Part shown: positions 36,706 to 44,531 of the stretch, piece after piece
How positions within the stretch are numbered: position 1 is the first letter of the stretch
Layout of the letters: each line of letters starts with the position of its first letter
NCBI GenBank assembly: GCA_903834925.1
Contig: CAILLA010000138.1
Location: 1 to 64,000, forward strand
Direction: 5' to 3'
DNA: 64,000 bases
Source of the DNA: an uncultured Schlesneria sp.
Lineage (GTDB): Bacteria; Planctomycetota; Planctomycetia; Planctomycetales; Planctomycetaceae
Position numbers and translations under genes: made by a program
Notes under the pieces: model-generated
What the model saw: only the letters and a program-made list of their open reading frames with translations
Told to the model about the DNA's origin: nothing
Databases searched by the model: none

Positions 36706-39033
36706 TTATCCAACAATCGGAAGACGGAGCAACATGGTTGTACCGAGATACTTCAGGCTGGATTCCACTTCCAATTGTCCACCAAGGGATTCAGAAATCA
36801 TTCTTGCAACGTACAGGCCAAGGCCAGTTCCATGGCTTCGCGTTGTGAAGAACGGCTCAAAGATTTGTTTCCGATTGTTCCAATCCAAACCGAAAGCGTT
36901 GTCCTCGACACGGATTGCAAATTCAGGTGTTTGGTCGATCGATCGACGTCGAACGCTCAACGTAACAAATCCGCTTTCATGTTTTCGAAAGATCCTCACA
37001 TGCTGAATTGCATTGAGCAACAGGTTCATAATTACCTGCCTGAGCGCCGATGATACTGGCATCTCCAACTCAGCGCATTCGGCCAAATCAAAATGCAGGT
37101 AAACGTTATCCTTTTCTGCCATCGAACGACATTTTTCGACCGAATCACCAAGGATGTAACGTAGCGGAATAAGTTCACTCTTGGTCGTACGGGTCAGTCC
37201 AAGTGCTGAGTCTAAAAGTTGACGCAAGTGGCTGGTATGCTTCTGGAGACTCTCCAGGCCGTCGACGGTTTTCACTTGCCGATTACGCGAATCGCCCGCA
37301 TCAGCGTAAGTCGTGTTGTTAAGTGCGACGAGGTAATCCGTCATGCTGGTAAGCGATTGAACCTCGTTCCGGATTTCATGCGTCATGCCGAGCAGAATAC
37401 TTCCCGCGACGAGAACTCGCTGATTTCGAAACAATTGTGCGTCAAGTGATGCCCGCTCAATGGCGAGGCTCATTGCAGTTACGGTTTGCCGGAAGTCTCG
37501 GACGCCTGCAGGAGAGACTAAGTCATAGTTTTCAGGCAGAAAAGCAAAGACCCCCATCGGATTCGCCTGACTTTCAACCTTTAGCGGCATTCCGTAGATC
37601 GCAATTGTATTGAGGTCCTGTAACAGCGGGCGAAGAGGCTCACGCTCTTCAGACGTCAATCCTGGTCGGTTAAGCCGAAAAAAGCCGCCGGCATTCCCGA
37701 GCAGCACGTCGCCAACGAAGCTGAACCGCAATGAGTCCGAATATTCTTGAATCGAGCTGGGCTTAAGGTCGAAAGCACGTACACACTGCACCGAATTTGT
37801 CGATTTCTGAAGACGAAGAATCGCAACCTTTGCGACCCCAAATGGCTCACGTAATGCGCCAAGGTAATTATCGAAAACCTGGCGAATCGATTGCGATAGT
37901 CGATCAACTTCCGTGGATGAAAGCTGAGCGAGACTGCCGATCGATTCTTCACCAGCCCACATTCGCTCAGTCGAAGAAGTTTCGTCATCACCCTCGACAA
38001 TGCTGACAAATTGCTGCGTTGTGATTGGCTTGGCGACCACCTGGAATTGATCCACAACTCCATTCGTTAATACACCGGGGTTTCCCGTCAACAAGACTCG
38101 CCTTGAATGGGGAAATTTCGCCGCCACGCGACGCAGCAAGTCAACCCCCATGCCATCTTTTAATTGCTGGTCAATGACGGCGACGTCGATTTGTTTCGCA
38201 TTCGCAATAAGGGGTTCGGCTTCGGCGACAAACGCAGCCCGCATGACATGATGCCCGCGATCCTTTAAGGCAGCTTTAAACGGGTATGTGATATCAGGCT
38301 CGTCGTCAACGATCAGTACGGTTAACTGTCCTTTTGCGGTTCGCTGAGCCAGCGACTGCGTCACGGAATCTAGGTTTTCTCTGAGATCAAGCTCGGCAGC
38401 TTGTCCCACGCGCCATTTGTCTAATGTCGATTGCCGAACTGCATCGAGTTTCTTTACTGCTGCTGCAAGATCCAAAACCACCCGTCGACGCGGTTGGTCA
38501 AAAGCAATGATCGTCGATTTCAGGCAATCTCCCTTAGCGAGGCTCCACGGCGTATGCAACTCATCTTCCGGGGGCTCTGGCAGCTTGGGAACCCGCTCGA
38601 GCGGGATCTCCCCTTGAAGACCACCGGTAAGACGGACAACGACAACGTTTGGTGTCAATTCGTGGATCACACCGTCGACGATATCGCCGACCCGATGGGC
38701 GCTGACATACTGGTCGAAAGGAGTTGTTTCCGCTGCTTTGCGGCTAATGATCAATTCGCGACGAACGTCTTCATAAGCAACCACGCACGCATCAAAATAA
38801 GTCCCCTCGGGAACCGTCGACGCGTTCTGTTTTGTCGGATCCCAGTCAATTTCAATATTCCGCATGACCGCAGGAATACGACCGGCTCCCACTTCGCAGA
38901 GTGCTCCGAGACCAACGTGCTTTCGAACGACAGCCGAAACCCGCGTGCCAGGTGGGTTTACTGACTTCGCACGATTCCATTCGGAATCAGTCAAGGATCG
39001 TTTTCTGAACACAGATGCCATTGCATGCACCAT
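36706..39033 (-). CDS. S1-S1-REC-GAF-histidine kinase fusion
   Basis: A 775-residue soluble protein and the first gene of the signalling cluster. Two S1-like OB folds lead: about 28-98 (GTRVSAVVRKHVGLGALCEV, ending RRELIISRKA) and about 114-190 (VGDIVDGVIHELTPNVVVVR, GLQGEIPLERV, ending RRRVVLDL). The REC domain is at 238-348 with D243/D244, D288, T316 and K335. A GAF-like domain covers about 370-535. HisKA has H552 in GMTHEIRNEVQS, keeping the acidic residue. HATPase has N674, DNAFGLD and GTGLGLYVARM. S1 domains usually bind RNA, and their fusion to a phosphorelay kinase is uncommon. The start is the first ATG at 39033; an ATG at 39021 is also possible. No ribosome binding site is obvious for either. 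Confidence 0.8.
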   Translation of the reverse strand: MVHAMASVFRKRSLTDSEWNRAKSVNPPGTRVSAVVRKHVGLGALCEVGAGRIPAVMRNIEIDWDPTKQNASTVPEGTYFDACVVAYEDVRRELIISRKAAETTPFDQYVSAHRVGDIVDGVIHELTPNVVVVRLTGGLQGEIPLERVPKLPEPPEDELHTPWSLAKGDCLKSTIIAFDQPRRRVVLDLAAAVKKLDAVRQSTLDKWRVGQAAELDLRENLDSVTQSLAQRTAKGQLTVLIVDDEPDITYPFKAALKDRGHHVMRAAFVAEAEPLIANAKQIDVAVIDQQLKDGMGVDLLRRVAAKFPHSRRVLLTGNPGVLTNGVVDQFQVVAKPITTQQFVSIVEGDDETSSTERMWAGEESIGSLAQLSSTEVDRLSQSIRQVFDNYLGALREPFGVAKVAILRLQKSTNSVQCVRAFDLKPSSIQEYSDSLRFSFVGDVLLGNAGGFFRLNRPGLTSEEREPLRPLLQDLNTIAIYGMPLKVESQANPMGVFAFLPENYDLVSPAGVRDFRQTVTAMSLAIERASLDAQLFRNQRVLVAGSILLGMTHEIRNEVQSLTSMTDYLVALNNTTYADAGDSRNRQVKTVDGLESLQKHTSHLRQLLDSALGLTRTTKSELIPLRYILGDSVEKCRSMAEKDNVYLHFDLAECAELEMPVSSALRQVIMNLLLNAIQHVRIFRKHESGFVTLSVRRRSIDQTPEFAIRVEDNAFGLDWNNRKQIFEPFFTTRSHGTGLGLYVARMISESLGGQLEVESSLKYLGTTMLLRLPIVG

Positions 39034-39962
39034 ATTTTGAGCACGAGTCGTGTTGTGTGTGTTATTTTATAGGCGCTTGTCCTCGATTTCAAGCGAGAAT
39101 TGCCGTGAAACTTGATTTCTTCAAAAAGTTTGGCTCCGGACTCCGGTGGAGGATGAGTCGACTGTTCGTTGAGCTCAAGACGGATAGCGTCCGGCAGCGT
39201 CTCTGTACAAACATGATGACTGAGCGTGATTAAATCCGGGATTTTCGGTCAACTTGTTGTTGATCGACAGCCAGACGCATTCCACGGATTGCTGGCTGCG
39301 ACACATTTATTAAATAAACTCAAGAGGGTTTAGCTACTGATGCGCACAGCGCGGGCTTTGCCCGCAACTCAGAGGGAAGATCAAGCAGGAACAGCCGTGG
39401 GATAAGTCAATTGGCCTTCAGCGACCAGAAGAGGAAGAAATGAAAGGTTAGAACACTAATCCGCACTAATCTACGCTAATCAGAAAAGTCAAAATTCTTT
39501 TGATGTCTCTTGATTTGTATTCGTCTTACCAGCGTTCGATTTGTTTGCAGGGTGCGAAGAAACTGTGGAAGAAAAGAATCCGGGGACTTACGTCGCCCGG
39601 CTCGCCTGGCCAACGTGCGAATGATAACCCAATTCTGAACCGGTCGTCCGGCTCGCTTGAACCGGCTGTGCAGGCTTACGCTACCCGGCTCGACTGGACT
39701 GATTTTTTTCGTGTTTTTGGTTTTTTTCGTGGTTCAAATTCTTCTCGAATTCGGGTTGCTGGCGACGCCCGCGCCAGGCGATTCGTCAGAGTCGTGGTTA
39801 AGAATCTTTTTGAATACTGTGGGTTCTTGATGTTATGGTGGGACATCGAAGACTTGTCCCACCCTACGAATTTCGACTACAAATTCAGGCCACGAATTTC
39901 GACGAAACCGAATCAAGACTCGGGTGGTACCTCGCCCTCCCGATGAAAAGAATTGCTGGTGG
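39034..39962. other. 930-bp intergenic region made of repeats, no gene supported
   Basis: Upstream of the signalling cluster. 39034-39330 is free of recognised repeats and probably holds the cluster promoter. 39349-39530 is a GCGGGC hairpin followed by a mosaic repeat copy. 39570-39608 is an inverted AGGCGAGCC element. 39640-39700 holds further GGCTCGAC/CCGGCTCG words. 39837-39863 is a GGTGGGAC / GTCCCACC hairpin related to 20282. No ORF has a convincing start. Confidence 0.55.
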
Positions 39963-41357
39963 TCAGAGCGTTTTCAGGTATTCGAGGACTGATTGCTTTT
40001 CGGGTTCGGTCAAGCTGTCGGGGAAACGATGTCCGGCGGCACTTTTGTCTGGTAGCTCTGTGTCGAAATAGCGACGACGTTGTGCTGGGACCATAGCGGA
40101 TTTCGGTACTTTTTCGAATGACTCGATTTCCAGGCCGACTTGGGTCTTGTCGTAGCCGTCTTCGGTTCGCTTCCAGACGGTGGGTCGCGAGTCACTGTGC
40201 AGGACGTGCCACAATGTTGGAACGCTTCCATTATGAAAATAAGGGGCGCTGGCCCAGATCCCGTCCAGCGGTGGCGGGACGTAGCCGACTGGGTCGACTT
40301 CGACGTGATCTTCGCCATATCGGCTTAGCCAGCCTCGCTTCATCCACATGCGATGCTCTGGCGTCAATGACTTCATCCGGAGCGTGTCGGTTCCGATTTC
40401 TTCGAGCGGTATCGTGTGCTGTTCGTACTTTCCTTCCGGTCCGTAAGTGCCGTGACAGCGGGCACAATTACGGTTGAAGACCTGTTCACCCTGACTCGCC
40501 AGGTCACGGTTGATTTCAAAGGGATATTTGGGAGGTTCAACCGATTCAATCCAGGCGAGGATTTCAGCAAACTCCGGCTCCCATTTCGTCAATTGTTCGG
40601 GCGAGACTTTGGGCAACAGGATGAACTGCATCAATGGGCGAGGCGTTTTCGGTGCGAAGCCATCGATATAAAGCGAACTCTTTTTGCGAACATTCCAGAA
40701 CGGAGGGGCATCGACGTCATGATGCAGTAACGGAGGCAACCGGCGGGTAAGATCAACGGTCATATCCGGGTTGCGGTAGGCTCCCAGGACAATCCCGAAC
40801 ACAACTGCGTTGGTCGTTCCGTCGGTCGTGCTGAGCGGCATCTGAATTGAGCCCAGATCGAGATGTGAAAGAGCTTTTCCGAGGTTCAGCTTCACCGCTC
40901 GAATGTCTTCGCTCAGGGTTTGCAACGCCGTGTGAGAATTCGGAAGACCGGGTATGGTTCGACCTGCCACTTTGCCGCCATGACAGGCAAGGCAGTTCAT
41001 CGACCAGTTTCCTTCACGGTCAACGACGTAGCCAAGTGCTGGCAGGCTGCCGTCCACGTCGTCGGGGTCAGGAATCAGGCCGTAATACGAAAAGGTGAGT
41101 CGGCGACGAGTTGCCGTGTCACTTTTTTCTGCCTTCGATTTTTCAGGTTCGGGCCAAACGGTCCATAGCTCATTGAAGACCTCGTTGTCGAAGTCTGGTG
41201 GAAGGTACTGATGCGTTCGTAGATTGTCGTAACCCCTTGCGGCCATTGTGGCAATTTCCGCACCGACGACGGTTGATGCGTTTGAATTTGTGAGCAGCAG
41301 AAACAAGCATACCAGGAAAAGCAGGCGACGTAGTGCGTTGTCAAGCTTCTGAATCAG
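39963..41357 (-). CDS. Exported di-haem cytochrome c
   Basis: About 464 residues. A hydrophobic leader (LRRLLFLVCLFLLL) is followed by a mature protein with two haem c sites, CLACH (C122/C125/H126) and CARCH (C298/C301/H302). The second domain has the pattern SQGEQVFNRNCARCHG, then PPPLDGIWASAPYFHNGSVP, as in MauG/di-haem peroxidase-like planctomycete cytochromes; candidate distal Met ligands follow each site. It probably carries electrons in the periplasm. The start is unclear: no ATG lies between the leader and the repeat element, so a CTG at 41357 is used here. An ATG at 41450 would place the palindromic element of 41334-41485 inside the coding sequence. Confidence 0.75.
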   Translation of the reverse strand: MIQKLDNALRRLLFLVCLFLLLTNSNASTVVGAEIATMAARGYDNLRTHQYLPPDFDNEVFNELWTVWPEPEKSKAEKSDTATRRRLTFSYYGLIPDPDDVDGSLPALGYVVDREGNWSMNCLACHGGKVAGRTIPGLPNSHTALQTLSEDIRAVKLNLGKALSHLDLGSIQMPLSTTDGTTNAVVFGIVLGAYRNPDMTVDLTRRLPPLLHHDVDAPPFWNVRKKSSLYIDGFAPKTPRPLMQFILLPKVSPEQLTKWEPEFAEILAWIESVEPPKYPFEINRDLASQGEQVFNRNCARCHGTYGPEGKYEQHTIPLEEIGTDTLRMKSLTPEHRMWMKRGWLSRYGEDHVEVDPVGYVPPPLDGIWASAPYFHNGSVPTLWHVLHSDSRPTVWKRTEDGYDKTQVGLEIESFEKVPKSAMVPAQRRRYFDTELPDKSAAGHRFPDSLTEPEKQSVLEYLKTL

Positions 41358-41485
41358 GGCCCTGTGCCACTGCTTCAGAGTCTTCGGAGAAGCAGTGTCT
41401 TCTCTTTTTTCGAGGCAATCGAAGAGCACTGTATGACCGAAGACGGTCATACAGTGGCACCCTAATTGAGAAGCTTGACAAAGCC
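41334..41485. repeat. Composite nested inverted repeat of the GTGCCAC family with long outer arms
   Basis: The left hairpin CACTGCTTC / GAAGCAGTG encloses AGAGTCTTCGGA. The right hairpin CACTGTATGACCG / CGGTCATACAGTG has loop AAGA. The linker ends TCTTC and GAAGA pair, GTGCCACTG (41364) pairs with CAGTGGCAC (ending 41460), and about 20 further bases outside pair imperfectly (TTGTCAAGCTTCT / AGAAGCTTGACAA). The whole could fold into a three-way structure. It overlaps the uncertain 5' end of the cytochrome gene. Confidence 0.8.
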
Positions 41486-41756
41486 TTAGACTCGCCACGA
41501 TCCGAGACGGGTTTGACAGAACCTCAGATCCCGCATATATCGCCAGAGAGCCGCCCGGCAATCCTCGCGCTTCGGTGGTTTGAACCTGATGGAACGTTCG
41601 CATGGCCACTTTGATCACAATCCGTTTCCCCTTGCTATCCAGCGGAGCATACCCGCATTCAATGCCAATTGTCATTGATGCTGGATTTTATCACTGTCGG
41701 CAATTCCGCATTTGCGGTAGCTGGCGGTTGAATGCTCTATCGAAGCAAACTTCGTT

Positions 41757-43160
41757 GTGAAAACAACGGACAAGAATCTTTCCCCACAGGATGGGGTTAA
41801 ATGGACTGGAGACGAATTGTCATCGCCGACTGAACACCTCAATCGCGAACAGGCCGCGAAACCACCGGCTCCGAATCCTCTGTTGCCCCAAGACAACTCC
41901 TTAAAACGGGATTTGCGGCTCAGTATTGGTGATGGATCTGCTTACGGCGTGATGATTGGTGTTGGCGAGACTTATCTTCAGGCGTTTGTGCTGGAAATTG
42001 GTAAGGGGGAAATCTTTGCGGCACTGATCGCAACCGTCCCGCAGTTGATCGGTAGCCTGCTTCAGTTGATTTCGCCAACAGCGGTTCGGATAACGGGATC
42101 GCACAAGTGGTGGGTGGTCTTTTGTGCGGGCTTGCAAGGGCTGTGCTTTATCCCTTTGATTCTGGCCGCGTGGTTCGGCAATATTTCGGAACCAGCGGTT
42201 TTGTTTGTTGTTTCACTGTATTGGGCAACAAGTTTAGGGGCTGGTCCCGCGTGGAATACGTGGCAAGGAACGATTATCCCTCGGGATATTCGAGCACGAT
42301 TCTTCGCCAAGCGGGCTCGATTATGTCAGTTGGCGACGCTGGCCGGGTTTCTTGGCGGCGGATTCGCTTTGAAGGCGGCCCAGGCCGAAGGGAAAGCGGT
42401 TCCACTTTTCGCGATCTTGTTTGGCATTGCCCTGGTCTGTCGCGCGATCTCGACGCTATGCCTTAGCCTACAGAGTGAGCCATTTCCAATTCCGCCCAAA
42501 ATGCGATTTCTGTCGCTCGGCGAACAATGGCATCGCTTTTCACGAGGTTCTTCGGGCCGATTGCTGGTGTTTGCGGTTGGAATGCAGGTCGGGGTCTATA
42601 TCGCCGGGCCGTTTTTCGTACCGTACATGTTCAAAGTGCTGGGATTCAAATACCACCACTATGCATTGTTGATTGGAGCGTCGTTTGTCGCGAAGTTCAT
42701 TTCCCTGAGGTATTGGGGGAAGTTGGCACATCGAACGGGGGCGCACCGATTGTTGTGGATTGGGTCGCTCGGTCTGGTCCCGCTAGCGGGTGGTTGGGTG
42801 ATCAGCAGCAATTACATCTGGTTGATCTCACTGCAACTGGTCGCCGGTGCCGCCTGGGGGGCGTACGAGCTGGCTCTTGTGTTGTTATTCTTCGAGACGA
42901 TTCACGAATCAGAACGAACCAGTCTTTTAACGCTGTACAACGTCGCCAACAGCATTGCATTGGCAGTGGGATCACTGATTGGGGCGGCGATCATCAACGG
43001 ACTGGGGATCTCGGCGACATCCTACTTGTGGGTTTTTGCGGCTTCGACCGCTTGGCGAGCCGGGGTCCTGCTGCTTCTCAGACGCGTCCGATCAACGCCG
43101 GTTGAAACGGTTGCCGGAAGTCGGCCTGCGAGCGTATTACCGACTGGTAAGGTGAGTTAA
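41757..43160 (+). CDS. Major facilitator superfamily transporter
   Basis: A 467-residue membrane protein with about 12 hydrophobic helices after a roughly 55-residue polar N-terminal extension. The first helix region reads GDGSAYGVMIGVGETYLQAFV. The loop after helix 2 is short, and a central polar stretch (about 240-265) separates the two six-helix halves. MFS fold is likely but the substrate is unknown. Loop motif A is degenerate. The start is GTG at 41757 without a strong ribosome binding site. It diverges from the cytochrome c gene, separated by the composite repeat. The stop overlaps the A-run of the terminator at 43157. Confidence 0.8.
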   Translation: MKTTDKNLSPQDGVKWTGDELSSPTEHLNREQAAKPPAPNPLLPQDNSLKRDLRLSIGDGSAYGVMIGVGETYLQAFVLEIGKGEIFAALIATVPQLIGSLLQLISPTAVRITGSHKWWVVFCAGLQGLCFIPLILAAWFGNISEPAVLFVVSLYWATSLGAGPAWNTWQGTIIPRDIRARFFAKRARLCQLATLAGFLGGGFALKAAQAEGKAVPLFAILFGIALVCRAISTLCLSLQSEPFPIPPKMRFLSLGEQWHRFSRGSSGRLLVFAVGMQVGVYIAGPFFVPYMFKVLGFKYHHYALLIGASFVAKFISLRYWGKLAHRTGAHRLLWIGSLGLVPLAGGWVISSNYIWLISLQLVAGAAWGAYELALVLLFFETIHESERTSLLTLYNVANSIALAVGSLIGAAIINGLGISATSYLWVFAASTAWRAGVLLLLRRVRSTPVETVAGSRPASVLPTGKVS

Positions 43161-43197
43161 AAAAGAGACTCCTGCAAGAAGGGGGTTCTTGCAGGAG
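43157..43197 (-). terminator. Strong Rho-independent terminator (minus-strand T-tract)
   Basis: A perfect 12-bp stem CTCCTGCAAGAA / TTCTTGCAGGAG with a GGGGG loop (43169-43197). Read on the minus strand it is followed by TCTCTTTTTTAA, a good T-tract, so it can end transcripts of the 43595-49181 genes. It may also end the MFS transcript, although that side lacks a T-run. Confidence 0.75.
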
Positions 43198-43594
43198 CTC
43201 CATGCGTCTGGGATGGATAAATAATGCCGGGAACAACGAACCCTTGAATCAACGCATGGGAAGAAAAGCTTTTCAAGCTGCTGAAATAAACGTCGAGGAA
43301 AGACCTGACAAACGAATCTTTTTATCGACAATATTTCATTGCATTTGCCATGCCAGATGTTTTAGTTCGGAATTTCCCCGAAATCCCGCTAAAAATCCGG
43401 TTTGTTCAAGGTAAGTTTGCCGAGTGTGACGCAAACACCGCAGTATTCTAATTCACTTGCATGATCCTGAGACTGATGGCAGGCTGAGAAATGCCTTTGT
43501 CTTTCAAGGTTCCAACGTTGGCCCCGACGCTGGCAGTGTCGGCCACGGTCGGCAAAGAAATACATGGGTCTATGTAAGATTCAAACGTCGATCG
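43198..43594. other. Intergenic region, nothing recognised
   Basis: About 400 bases between the terminator and the stop of the membrane-protein gene at 43595. A 28-codon ATG reading exists at 43492-43578 but has no supporting features. No repeat-family member is seen. Confidence 0.4.
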
Positions 43595-44503
43595 TCACGC
43601 TTGTTGGTTCTGTGTGCGGCCCTCTTCGTTCAAGCGGTAGAGCCTCCAAAGTGCCATGAAGTACAGTACGAGCGTACTGATGACACCGTGCAGCACCACA
43701 TAAACCCGGGTAGAAAGAGTCGGTTCGACCAGGCCGATCCATTCCATAGCGGCGTACCATCGCAGCAGGCTGATGCCGAAAACAATGGGTATGGCAATCA
43801 CCCAAATGTAATGGTAAAGAAGTGGCCATTCTGATGTTCGAATGGGAAACAACCATTGACGCATGGAGAGGTGCGAACCACCCGTCGCTGCCTTAAGAAA
43901 CTCGACCCAGTTATTCGGCGAAGCTGCGGAGATCGTATCGACGATGATTTGCCGATGCCGAAGAAAACCGATCCAAATTCCACAGAATAGAGTGATATAC
44001 AACGACTGGGTGAAGAGCGCATGGAGATAAACAAACGGTAAGGGATGCTGCGAGTCCAGTAGAATCCGGACGTACGGATTCCCTTCCAATTCCAGATCGG
44101 GGCTGTGTGCGACCGTCACCGCCATATCAAGAATGGCCCCGCCAACGATAAAGAGTCCACCGAAAGCCGTAATCCCCCACGGCAATCGCGTTTTGCCCTG
44201 ATTCACCAGCCGATCGAGCAGGACCAGGGCGATAAAACCCAGGGCCGGCAGCGAATACGCGGTATAGATATGCAGCCGCCACGAATCACCAGGTAATAAT
44301 CCTGCCAGTTTGTGGGATATGGGATAGCCGATAACGCTTTCGAATTCCCTCCAGACTTCCGATTCGAGACTTTCCTGATGAGCCAGGGAATGCAATCCGA
44401 GATCGCAGCCAATCCAGAGCAACACAATGCTCGATGCAATCATAAATCGCCGCAGCGTGACATTCTCGTTCCAGTAAACCACAGATTCGTCGGCTTGCGT
44501 CAC
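43595..44503 (-). CDS. Polytopic membrane protein of unknown function
   Basis: A 302-residue protein with about six to seven hydrophobic helices (for example FMIASSIVLLWIGCDLGLH, AYSLPALGFIALVLLDRLV, YIWVIAIPIVFGISLLRWY). No family is recognised. A conserved-looking extramembrane segment SPDLELEGNPYVRILLDSQH follows helix 3. The GTG start at 44503 is chosen because GGGAG lies 7-8 bases upstream; a longer reading would overlap the upstream gene. It lies 28 bases behind the giant PQQ protein and is probably co-expressed, so it may anchor or support it. That link is inference. Confidence 0.65.
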   Translation of the reverse strand: MTQADESVVYWNENVTLRRFMIASSIVLLWIGCDLGLHSLAHQESLESEVWREFESVIGYPISHKLAGLLPGDSWRLHIYTAYSLPALGFIALVLLDRLVNQGKTRLPWGITAFGGLFIVGGAILDMAVTVAHSPDLELEGNPYVRILLDSQHPLPFVYLHALFTQSLYITLFCGIWIGFLRHRQIIVDTISAASPNNWVEFLKAATGGSHLSMRQWLFPIRTSEWPLLYHYIWVIAIPIVFGISLLRWYAAMEWIGLVEPTLSTRVYVVLHGVISTLVLYFMALWRLYRLNEEGRTQNQQA

Positions 44504-44531
44504 AATGCTTCTCCCTGATCCGCTTGGGTTA

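Noticed and set aside
43457-43834. 125-codon plus-strand ORF near the end of the membrane-protein gene
   Set aside because: It overlaps the coding end of the gene on the other strand and has no recognised motif.
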